Source: Bacillota bacterium
GTDB lineage: Bacteria; Bacillota; Clostridia; Lachnospirales; Lachnospiraceae
Assembly: GCA_023395555.1 (NCBI GenBank)
Contig: JAEWYQ010000012.1
Location: 1 to 14,152, forward strand
DNA: 14,152 bases
Direction of reading: 5' to 3'
Part shown: positions 6,262 to 12,958 of the stretch, piece after piece
How the letters are laid out: the number at the start of each line of letters is the position of its first letter
Numbering within the stretch: the first letter of the stretch is position 1
Notes under the pieces: generated by a model
Told to the model about the DNA's origin: nothing
Databases searched by the model: none
What the model saw: only the letters and a program-made list of their open reading frames with translations
Translations under genes and position numbers: made by a program

Positions 6262-8151
6262 TTACTCCTCTTCCTTCACAGCCTCCGGTGCCTCATCTTC
6301 TGTTTCCGTCACCTCATTGGTAATAAAGTTGGACATTAAATTCTGCCCCAATATCTCCTTCGAAGTGGTCTTCAGCAGGATAGCCCTCTCGTACTGCTCC
6401 CGGTAGAGGGATGCATCAACCGCCTCATTGGTGCCGATTTTCCAGGCACGGCTTCCTTCGAAAATCCCTCCCCTGGAAATCTCAAATATAATATCATTGG
6501 TGGCAAAGGACCCTTCAAGAAGATAGCTGGTGAAGGCAACAAAGCCTTCTTTGGCATTGGACAGATCCTGTCCTACAATGAAGGTATCATCCAGGGACAG
6601 TCCCATAATATTGGCCATTGTCGGCATGAAATCCACCTGACCGCCTGTCGTATGGATGGTCTCCCGCACTCCGCTGCCGGGCACGTGTATAATCAGAGGT
6701 ACATTAAGCATCTCATCATAATCATAGGTACGGCCAAGGAAAGCATTCATCTGCGCCATAACCTCATCCATTCCGCAATTCAGACCATGATGGTCTCCGT
6801 ATAAGGCAATTATCGTGTCCTCGTACAGTCCGGCCTCTTTCAGATCCGCAATCAGCTGACCAATAGCCTCATCCGTATAATGCACGGACTGCAGATAGTC
6901 CCCGAACTTGGTATTCTCATCCTCTTCCGCTAAGGTCAGCGTACGATACTGCTCGTCAATATCAAAGGGATGATGATTCGACAGGGTAATGGCAAAGGTA
7001 AAGAATCTGGAAGTCTGCTGCCGAAGTATCGGTACCAGCTGACCGAACATAGACTTATCCGAGATACCCATGCCAATCATCTCATCCTGGTTTAAATCCT
7101 CCATGCTGTAAAAGTCCTGGAAGCCCTGGTAAGGATAAGCATTCTCACGGTTCCAGAAGCTGCCTTCAAAGCCATGAACGGCAAATGCATAATAGCCCTT
7201 CTCGCGCAGCAGCCAGGGCAGTCCATGAAAGGTATTGGCTTCATATAAGCGGTAGCTCTCCCCGTCCGCCACCGGATACAGGCTGTTCATACTGGTAAAT
7301 TCCGCATCCGCCGTATTCCCCTTACCGACATTGGTATAATAATGGTCAAAATATAAGGTATCTCTTTCCGCCAGGCGGTTCAGATTAGGAGTGATCTCCT
7401 GTCCCTGATACTTTGCTCCTATGACAAAATCCTGCACTGCCTCCAACTGGATAACAATCAGATTCTTGCCCTCACCGATTCCTCGGTAGCGGGGAGCCTC
7501 AGGCTCCGGCACCACCTGGTCCAATACCTCCAGAATCTCCTCCTGTTGCATCTTCTCCGGCCCCAGATGATCAGAAATCGTCTCATAGATATCGGTCACA
7601 TGGCTTGTAAAAAACTCCATACTGTTCACCCGTTCAATTGCAGCAGAACGGAAGGGGTTTACACACAGAGTAATCATCACTGCCGTCAGAACATAGACCA
7701 GATATTTCAGCTTACGCCAGGAATAAATCTTTTTCAAAATATCCCTCGATGCGTACTTTTGAAAACTATGATATGCAAATGGGATATCCAAAAACAGCAA
7801 AAAGCTGGAGGGTATGATGGTCGCAATAAAGCTCTTGGGAACCGCCGTAACACTCTTTGCCTGCCATAGCTGCTTAATGGATACCGTCTGATTATAATAA
7901 TTATAGTACATGGTGTCTGCAAACATCAGCAGACTCAGCAGAAAATAAACGATCAGGAAGATCCCCCTCTTCCTCTTCAGACCGCATCTGCCAAAGCCTA
8001 AAAAGATTACCGCCCACACAATCAGGCTGAAAGCAATCATAACGATTTCCATCCGATGAACCCTGATCAGTGAATAATATACCCCCATCTTCCCCACAAA
8101 CAGGAGTGCAATAAGATACGGTGATGCCAGAATTTCTTTTAACTTTTTCAT
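6262..8151 (-). CDS. Lipoteichoic acid synthase-like membrane sulfatase-fold enzyme
   Basis: LtaS-type enzymes polymerise glycerol phosphate from phosphatidylglycerol onto a glycolipid anchor outside the membrane. The 629-residue length fits. Five membrane helices (about 11-29, 34-54, 63-83, 107-130, 149-167) precede an extracellular alkaline-phosphatase-fold domain (about 226-590). Active-site residues line up with S. aureus LtaS: metal ligand Glu237 in IQLEAVQ, nucleophile Thr280 in GKGNTADAEFTSMNSLYP, SFWNR (331-335), SNHHPF (391-396), and metal ligands Asp453-His454 in GDHHG. The C-terminus is an acidic tail. ATG start with GGGAGG upstream. It is transcribed alone, with its own promoter and terminator. 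Related phosphoglycerol transferases with other acceptors share these motifs, so I name the family and leave the symbol blank. Confidence 0.88.
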   Translation of the reverse strand: MKKLKEILASPYLIALLFVGKMGVYYSLIRVHRMEIVMIAFSLIVWAVIFLGFGRCGLKRKRGIFLIVYFLLSLLMFADTMYYNYYNQTVSIKQLWQAKSVTAVPKSFIATIIPSSFLLFLDIPFAYHSFQKYASRDILKKIYSWRKLKYLVYVLTAVMITLCVNPFRSAAIERVNSMEFFTSHVTDIYETISDHLGPEKMQQEEILEVLDQVVPEPEAPRYRGIGEGKNLIVIQLEAVQDFVIGAKYQGQEITPNLNRLAERDTLYFDHYYTNVGKGNTADAEFTSMNSLYPVADGESYRLYEANTFHGLPWLLREKGYYAFAVHGFEGSFWNRENAYPYQGFQDFYSMEDLNQDEMIGMGISDKSMFGQLVPILRQQTSRFFTFAITLSNHHPFDIDEQYRTLTLAEEDENTKFGDYLQSVHYTDEAIGQLIADLKEAGLYEDTIIALYGDHHGLNCGMDEVMAQMNAFLGRTYDYDEMLNVPLIIHVPGSGVRETIHTTGGQVDFMPTMANIMGLSLDDTFIVGQDLSNAKEGFVAFTSYLLEGSFATNDIIFEISRGGIFEGSRAWKIGTNEAVDASLYREQYERAILLKTTSKEILGQNLMSNFITNEVTETEDEAPEAVKEEE

Positions 8152-8221
8152 AAAGCCTCCCTAAATCTCTAACACAAGCGCAAAACATACATTCGATCCG
8201 TACAAGTATGATGTCTGCGCC

Positions 8222-8250
8222 ATTATACTTCATCACTCTGACAGAATCAA
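8222..8250 (-). promoter_or_regulatory. Predicted sigma-A promoter of the LTA synthase gene
   Basis: Minus strand: -35 TTGATT (8245-8250), 17-base spacer, consensus -10 TATAAT (8222-8227). The leader to the ATG is about 65 bases. The rest of the gap to the upstream hairpin (8251-8323) is AT-rich with no other signal seen. Confidence 0.68.
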
Positions 8251-8323
8251 GATAAAAAACAACTAAATTTCTTACATTTTTCTTACTATTCTTTTATTCT
8301 GCCGCTGATATTTCCATAAAATC

Positions 8324-8391
8324 AAACGAATGCCATAACCGGAATATTCTGTCCATTAGCTATGGTCGCAATCCGGTCACCGCATTCGTTT
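8324..8391 (-). terminator. Compound hairpin after the SPFH gene, probable terminator
   Basis: Outer stem: AAACGAATGC (8324-8333) with its complement at 8382-8391. A 4x4 internal loop follows, then a second stem ACCGGA (8338-8343) / TCCGGT (8372-8377), and a small tip hairpin CCAT/ATGG (8353-8356, 8362-8365). On the minus strand the outer stem ends in CGTTTGATTTTAT, a moderate T-run. It starts 28 bases after the SPFH stop. The nested form is more elaborate than a typical terminator. Confidence 0.6.
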
Positions 8392-8418
8392 TATATCTAT
8401 TCTCTGCTGAAGCAAGGC

Positions 8419-9357
8419 TTAGTTACTGCTATCCTCTTTGCCAACCTCGGTCAATGCTTTGACCATACCGGCCAATCCCTGGATTTCGGAAGGAATAATA
8501 ATCTTTGTCGCCTTACCGTCCGCCGCCTTAGCAAATGCCTCCAGACTCTTCAACTGTATTACCGCATTGCTGGGAGCAGCTTCATTGAGGAAGTGCAGAC
8601 CCTCTGCCATCGCCTTTTGCACGGTAACAGTTGCTTCCGCCTGACCTTCGGCCTCCCGGATGGTGGCCTCCTTAGTTGCTTCCGCCCGAAGAATCGCGGC
8701 ACTCTTCTCGCCTTCTGCTTCCAGAATAGCCGATTCCTTCTTTCCTTCTGCTACCAGAATCGCAGCCTTCTTCTGCCCCTCGGCAATCAGGATCGCCTCT
8801 CTGCGTTCCCGCTCCGCCTTCATCTGCTTCTCCATGGCATCCTGAATCGCAGCCGGAGGAATAATATTCTTCAATTCAACTCTGGTTACCTTGATACCCC
8901 ATGGATCAGTTGCCACGTCCAGGGTCACTCTCATCTTGGTATTGATAATTTCCCTGGAGGTTAATGTCTCATCCAGTTCGAGATCACCGATAATATTACG
9001 AAGGGTAGTAGCCGTCAAGTTCTCAATTGCCCTCAGCGGATGCTCCACACCGTAAGTAAACAGCTTCGGATCGGTAATCTGGAAGAATACCACCGTATCA
9101 ATCTTCATTGTTACATTGTCCTTTGTGATAACCGGCTGGGGAGCAAAATCCGCCACCTGCTCCTTCAGCAGTACCTTTCTGGCAACCTTATCAATTAACG
9201 GCATCTTGAGATGAAGTCCAACCTCCCAGGTTGCCTGATAGCCTCCCAGCCGCTCTACAATATAGGCATTGGCCTGGGGAACAATCTTGATACAGGAAGC
9301 TACGATCAACAGTATCAGTATTGCTAAAATAATAACAAGAACCTGCCCTAAATTCAT
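8419..9357 (-). CDS. SPFH/band 7 membrane protein (stomatin-like, paraslipin/QmcA type)
   Basis: SPFH proteins form large ring or cage oligomers on the membrane and organise microdomains or modulate proteases and NfeD partners. The 312 residues show an N-terminal membrane helix (about 5-23), the SPFH domain (about 25-180: VERLGGY, GLHLKMPLIDKV, FFQITDP, LRAIENLTATTLRNIIGD, ELDETLTSREIIN, WGIKVTRVELKNIIPP), a long hendecad coiled coil (about 181-245) and a helical C-terminal part ending in a hydrophilic tail. The WG.KV.RVE.K.I.PP motif is characteristic of the slipin branch. It lies 65 bases after an NfeD-family gene, the pairing known from bacteria and archaea. AGGAGG 9 bases before the ATG supports the start. 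A compound hairpin closes the unit. Confidence 0.92.
   Translation of the reverse strand: MNLGQVLVIILAILILLIVASCIKIVPQANAYIVERLGGYQATWEVGLHLKMPLIDKVARKVLLKEQVADFAPQPVITKDNVTMKIDTVVFFQITDPKLFTYGVEHPLRAIENLTATTLRNIIGDLELDETLTSREIINTKMRVTLDVATDPWGIKVTRVELKNIIPPAAIQDAMEKQMKAERERREAILIAEGQKKAAILVAEGKKESAILEAEGEKSAAILRAEATKEATIREAEGQAEATVTVQKAMAEGLHFLNEAAPSNAVIQLKSLEAFAKAADGKATKIIIPSEIQGLAGMVKALTEVGKEDSSN
8632..8796 (-). repeat. Five 33-base units encoding an 11-residue coiled-coil repeat
   Basis: Within the SPFH gene, residues 188-242 form five in-frame 11-residue units: AIL or TIR at 188, 199, 210, 221, 232 and AEG/AEA at 192, 203, 214, 225, 236, each followed by charged residues. An 11-residue period is a hendecad coiled coil, as seen in SPFH cages. 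Unit number could vary by slippage, although the DNA copies have diverged. Confidence 0.8.
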
Positions 9358-9422
9358 TTTATGAATCCTCCTTATGTTTTAATATCAAGAGTTACCGGCA
9401 ATATTCCAATGGTGCCGCCATG

Positions 9423-9881
9423 CTACATATTGTCATCCGTTCGGCTCTCCTGCCGAATTACACTTACTACCAGTTTTACTCCTGTAATACTGTTTATTAC
9501 CACCCTGGCACCCTTTTCAATGATGCTTCCGTCCAAAGATCTGGCGGACCATTCCTGCCCATTTACAATTGCCTGACCCACTGCATTCATATTGTCAATA
9601 GTGGCTGTCACCATTGCCTCCTTGCCGATAAGCCCCTCATAATTCGTCTTCGTTCTCTTGGGGTTAAAGTACTTTAGTACCAACGGCCTTGTAAAATACA
9701 GCAGCACTATGGAAACAGCAATGAAGAGGATTAGCTCCACCATCAGGTTGTCATAGAACAGGGATACGATAAATGCAACCAATGCCCCGCCTGCAAACCA
9801 GATCGTGGTCAGTCCCAATGTTACAATCTCGACGATAATTAATAATGCCAGAATAATCAGCCATAGAATTGAATTCGTCAA
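9423..9881 (-). CDS. NfeD-family membrane protein (short form with OB-fold domain)
   Basis: Partner of SPFH proteins in membrane organisation. The 152 residues contain three hydrophobic segments (about 5-24, 25-43, 46-67) and a C-terminal soluble beta-rich domain (about 82-145) of the NfeD OB-fold type: YEGLIGKEAMVTATID, then GQAIVNGQEWSARS and IEKGARVVINSITGVKLVV. The 'G..G.a.t.l.p.G.v.v.G..W.a.s..g.I..G..V.V' spacing is the family signature. No N-terminal serine-protease domain is present, so it is the short NfeD1b-like form. The ATG follows AGGGGG at about 7 bases. It is upstream of the SPFH gene in the same direction with a 65-base spacer, and the two very likely form one operon. Confidence 0.88.
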   Translation of the reverse strand: MTNSILWLIILALLIIVEIVTLGLTTIWFAGGALVAFIVSLFYDNLMVELILFIAVSIVLLYFTRPLVLKYFNPKRTKTNYEGLIGKEAMVTATIDNMNAVGQAIVNGQEWSARSLDGSIIEKGARVVINSITGVKLVVSVIRQESRTDDNM

Positions 9882-9907
9882 TGGAATGCCCCCTTTCTTC
9901 TATCATT

Positions 9908-9936
9908 TATATACTATAGTTTACTAGCTTTTGAAA
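9908..9936 (-). promoter_or_regulatory. Possible promoter of the NfeD-SPFH operon
   Basis: Minus strand: TTTCAA (9931-9936), 17-base spacer, TATATA (9908-9913), within the 99-base AT-rich gap upstream of the NfeD gene. Both hexamers are weak and an alternative (TTGTGG, 17, TAAACT) is possible. No terminator for the preceding methyltransferase gene is obvious here. Confidence 0.35.
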
Positions 9937-9980
9937 TATTCCACAATAGGCTTTCTGGTTTTCTAATAATACTTTAATAT

Positions 9981-10775
9981 TTACTGCATCTTAAACCCTC
10001 TCTGTCTGGCTGCCTCATACATGAGAATGGCCGCGGCAACCGCCGCATTCAGGGATTCTACTCTGCCTCCCATGGGAATCCTTATGAGCGTTCCGGCGTA
10101 GGAGGAAGCCCGGTCAGACAGGCCGTTCGCCTCATTACCGATCAAAAAGGCACATTTCCTGCAAAAGCTCCCTTCCGTATCATAGGGAATACCTTGAAGA
10201 TGCGCGGCATAGATCTCTATTCCCTGATTCTTCACCATCTGCAGCATATCGTAAAAGTCTTCTGCCTGACAGATGGGAACCCGGTAAACGGAGCCCATGG
10301 TAGCCCGAATCACCTTGGGATTGTATAGATCCACCGAGGATGCACTGAGAATAATCCCGCTTATCCCTGCTCCCTCTGCTGTTCTTATTATGGTTCCCAG
10401 ATTCCCCGGATCCCTGATATCTTCCAACAGCATCAGACAAGCATTCTGATCCCGGAGCATCTTCTCCGGGGAATGCCGGACGATCTTCGCCAGTCCCATA
10501 ATCCCCTGAGGTGTTTTCGTCTCAGAGACTTCTTTGAATACGGAATCCGTCAACACCTCACATTCCAGGCCGTCAAAATACTCCGGCTGTTCCTTCCTCT
10601 TCTCCTGATAAAAGCTCTCGGAGGCATATGCCTTGCAAAGAAGTCCGGCTTCCCTTGCTTCCTCAAACATTTTTATGCCTTCTATTACATATATTCCCTG
10701 TTCTTCTCTTTCCCTTGCCTTTTTCTGAAGCAGGGCCAGCTTCTTCACCTGGGTATTGCTCATGCTGCTAATCAT
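9981..10775 (-). CDS. SpoU/TrmH-family RNA 2'-O-methyltransferase
   Basis: SPOUT-fold enzyme that moves a methyl group from S-adenosylmethionine to a ribose 2'-O, usually in 23S rRNA or tRNA. I start it at the ATG 10773-10775, which has GAGGAGG about 6 bases upstream. The longer frame from a GTG at 10790 would put the ribosome site inside the gene. With 264 residues it has an N-terminal substrate-binding domain (about 1-105, including YVIEGIKMFEEA) and three SpoU motifs: LLEDIRDPGNLGTIIRTAEG (motif 1, about 116-135), FLIGNEANGLSD (motif 2, 210-221), and IPMGGRVESLNAAVAAAI (motif 3, 233-250). The trefoil-knot cofactor loop is therefore complete. The exact target nucleotide cannot be read from sequence. 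It follows prfA and a hairpin. Confidence 0.92.
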   Translation of the reverse strand: MISSMSNTQVKKLALLQKKAREREEQGIYVIEGIKMFEEAREAGLLCKAYASESFYQEKRKEQPEYFDGLECEVLTDSVFKEVSETKTPQGIMGLAKIVRHSPEKMLRDQNACLMLLEDIRDPGNLGTIIRTAEGAGISGIILSASSVDLYNPKVIRATMGSVYRVPICQAEDFYDMLQMVKNQGIEIYAAHLQGIPYDTEGSFCRKCAFLIGNEANGLSDRASSYAGTLIRIPMGGRVESLNAAVAAAILMYEAARQRGFKMQ

Positions 10776-10801
10776 TGCATTCCTCCTCACTTATTACAAT
10801 A

Positions 10802-10823
10802 AAGAGTCTGCTTGCGGACTCTT
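10802..10823 (-). terminator. Small hairpin downstream of prfA
   Basis: AAGAGTC (10802-10808) pairs perfectly with GACTCTT (10817-10823), loop of 8. On the minus strand it is followed by TATTGTAATAA, a weak U-tract, and then at once by the ribosome site of the methyltransferase gene. It could end prfA transcription partially and allow read-through. Confidence 0.5.
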
Positions 10824-10989
10824 GCGCTGCCGCGCAGTTGCCTCCAGGTAAATCTTCCCATGGACAGAATATGCATTTTGCGCGGCATGTGCATCCTGCG
10901 GAGCATTTTGCCGTGTAGGCCGAATTTTCGATATGATGAATTAGGAGCTCCGTCTTCCAGACTTCGCTCCCTTTTTCAAAAACCAACTA
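10824..10989 (-). other. prfA-methyltransferase gap with a cysteine-rich open frame and a second hairpin
   Basis: One minus-strand frame runs open from a TTG at 10986 to 10768 (72 codons). It encodes cysteines in the pattern KCSAGCTCRAKCIFCPW and ends inside the methyltransferase start. There is no ribosome site before the TTG and the frame crosses the hairpin at 10802-10823, so a real gene is doubtful. The DNA has an imperfect repeat, CAAAATGC twice within about 30 bases. A further hairpin at 10944-10970 (GGAGC/GCTCC with inner GTCT/AGAC) is followed on the plus strand by CTTTTTC although no plus-strand gene precedes it. Confidence 0.4.
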
Positions 10990-12063
10990 TTAATGCTCGT
11001 TGAGATTAGCCAGCTTCGCGGCCTGATCCGCTGCAATCAGACTATCAATCAGCATATCCAGGTCGCCGTCCATCACCTTATCAATCTGATATATGGTCAG
11101 ATTAATTCTATGGTCTGTTACACGGCCCTGGGGAAAATTATAGGTTCTGATTTTCTCAGATCGGTCTCCGGTACCTACCTGGCTCTTCCTGGCCTCCGCT
11201 TCCGCACTGCGGGATTTCTCCAGCTCCAGATCATACAGCTTCGCCCGCAATACACGGATAGCCTTATCCTTGTTCTTTAGCTGGGACTTTTCATCCTGGC
11301 AGGAGATCACGATTCCCGTGGGAATATGGGTCAGACGAACCGCTGAATCCGTGGTATTAACACACTGTCCCCCATTACCGGAGGCACGGAAAACATCAAA
11401 TTTACAGTCATTCAGATCCAGCTCCACATCCACCTCTTCCGCCTCCGGCATGATGGCTACCGTAGAGGTGGAGGTATGAATCCGGCCGCCGGATTCCGTT
11501 ACGGGAACACGCTGCACCCGATGAACACCGCTTTCATATTTCAGCTTTGAGTATGCTCCCTTTCCGTTAATCATGAATATAACTTCCTTGAAGCCGCCAA
11601 TCCCGTTCTCATTTATATTCATGACATCAATCTTCCAACGGAAACGCTCCGCATACATTACATACATCCGGTATAACTCAGCCGCAAATAAGGCCGCCTC
11701 ATCCCCGCCTGCTCCGCCTCTGATTTCTACGATAACGTTTTTCTCATCATTGGGGTCCTTGGGAAGCAGTAATATCTTCAGCTCTTCCTCAATTTTCGGG
11801 ATACGCTGCTTGCATTCGTTTAATTCCTCTTTGGCAAGCTCACGCAGCTCTTCGTCACTCTCCTCATCCAGGATTGCAAGACTTTCCTCCATGCTGCTCT
11901 GAACGGCTTTATATTCCTTATACTTCTCAACAATTTCGCTCAGATCGGCATGCTCCTTGCGAATCTTCCTGTAATTATTCTGATCGTTCAGGACATCCGG
12001 ACTCATCATCTCATCCTCCAGCTCCTGAAAACGAATTAGAAGATCTTCCAGTTTATCAAACAT
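10990..12063 (-). CDS. prfA: Peptide chain release factor 1
   Basis: Reads UAA and UAG in the ribosomal A site and triggers release of the finished chain. The start at 12063 gives 357 residues beginning MFDKLEDLL, the usual RF1 opening. A GGAGG 10 bases upstream supports it, while the longer frame from 12117 overlaps the end of prmC. Domains: coiled-coil N-terminal domain (about 1-100), [12 protein letters not shown] (116-127), the tripeptide anticodon PVT (187-189; RF1 has PxT, RF2 has SPF), [15 protein letters not shown] (193-207), and the catalytic GGQ at 231-233 in [16 protein letters not shown]. The residue after GGQ is Cys where E. coli has His; I believe this is common in clostridia. 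It lies 22 bases downstream of prmC, whose product methylates Gln233. Confidence 0.97.
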   Translation of the reverse strand: MFDKLEDLLIRFQELEDEMMSPDVLNDQNNYRKIRKEHADLSEIVEKYKEYKAVQSSMEESLAILDEESDEELRELAKEELNECKQRIPKIEEELKILLLPKDPNDEKNVIVEIRGGAGGDEAALFAAELYRMYVMYAERFRWKIDVMNINENGIGGFKEVIFMINGKGAYSKLKYESGVHRVQRVPVTESGGRIHTSTSTVAIMPEAEEVDVELDLNDCKFDVFRASGNGGQCVNTTDSAVRLTHIPTGIVISCQDEKSQLKNKDKAIRVLRAKLYDLELEKSRSAEAEARKSQVGTGDRSEKIRTYNFPQGRVTDHRINLTIYQIDKVMDGDLDMLIDSLIAADQAAKLANLNEH

Positions 12064-12085
12064 AACAACAATTCCTCCATATCTA

Positions 12086-12934
12086 TTACCATCTTCTTGC
12101 GGATACCACCCGGTCAAGTCCGCTGAGATCTTTTTTTATCTCAATATCGGCAAAGCCTTCCCGCTGCAGAATCTGCCTTACCGCCTCTCCCTGGTCATAC
12201 CCGATTTCATAAAACAGGTAGCCTTCCCGGTTCAGATGGCGCTTCGCCGCTTCACTGATTCTGCGATAGAACAACAGCCCATCCCCGCCTCCGTCCAAGG
12301 CCATTCCAGGTTCATGATCCCTGACCTCCGGCATCAGCTCCCGAATCTCTCCGGAAGGTATATAAGGGGGATTGGATACCAGGATATCATACGTTACCGG
12401 CAATCCGGGGCTTTCTGCTATCTTCTCAAAAAGGTTGCTTTGTACCAGCTTTACCTCTGCTCCATGTCTTTTTACATTCCTGGCCGCCACCGCAAGAGCT
12501 TCCTCGGATAGATCCGCTCCGACTGCCAGCTTCGGACTGCCCAATTTGGCAAGGCTAATAATGATGCACCCGGATCCGGTACACATATCCAGAATAGAAC
12601 GATCTTTGCATACCTTTAAAACCTCCTCCGCCAAAACTTCCGTATCCTGCCTCGGAACGAGAACATTTCCGTTTACCTCGAATTCCAGGCCCATGAATTC
12701 CTGGACTCCCGTGATATGCTGCAGGGGAATGTGCCTCTCCCGCTGCCGGACCAGCTCCAGGTACCGATCCTCCAAAGGCTGCTCTACAGGTATATCTCCC
12801 CTGAGCAGCAGATCCGTACGATTTATCCCGCAGACATGGGCAAGCAGATACCATGCATCCACATCGGCATCTGCTATTCCCTGCTGTTTCAGCAATTCCC
12901 GTCCGGTCTGAAGTAACTGTTTATACGTGCTCAT
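12086..12934 (-). CDS. prmC: Release factor glutamine N5-methyltransferase
   Basis: Methylates the GGQ glutamine of release factors 1 and 2 with S-adenosylmethionine, which raises termination efficiency. The 282 residues match the PrmC/HemK length. Seen: helical N-terminal release-factor-binding domain (about 1-75), [14 protein letters not shown] (91-104), motif [11 protein letters not shown] (114-123; Cys replaces the more common Gly/Leu in D.GTGSG), acidic ADLSEEAL (140-147), catalytic NPPY in [10 protein letters not shown] (187-196), and the C-terminal [11 protein letters not shown] segment. AGGGG a few bases upstream supports the ATG at 12932-12934. It sits between the DUF1385 gene (24 bases) and prfA (22 bases), so the three are probably one message. 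Confidence 0.96.
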   Translation of the reverse strand: MSTYKQLLQTGRELLKQQGIADADVDAWYLLAHVCGINRTDLLLRGDIPVEQPLEDRYLELVRQRERHIPLQHITGVQEFMGLEFEVNGNVLVPRQDTEVLAEEVLKVCKDRSILDMCTGSGCIIISLAKLGSPKLAVGADLSEEALAVAARNVKRHGAEVKLVQSNLFEKIAESPGLPVTYDILVSNPPYIPSGEIRELMPEVRDHEPGMALDGGGDGLLFYRRISEAAKRHLNREGYLFYEIGYDQGEAVRQILQREGFADIEIKKDLSGLDRVVSARRW

Positions 12935-12958
12935 TCCAATCCCCTACAACCCTATTTC

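Noticed and set aside
10776..10790. GTG start five codons upstream in the SpoU methyltransferase gene
   Set aside because: The GTG AGG AGG codons are the ribosome binding site for the ATG at 10773-10775.
10768..10986. 72-codon cysteine-rich minus-strand frame as a protein gene
   Set aside because: TTG start without a ribosome site, spans the putative prfA terminator and ends within the next gene's start region. Kept as a lead, not as a CDS.
12064..12117. Upstream start for prfA (18 extra residues)
   Set aside because: It would overlap prmC and cover the GGAGG site; RF1 proteins normally start at MFDKL-type sequence.
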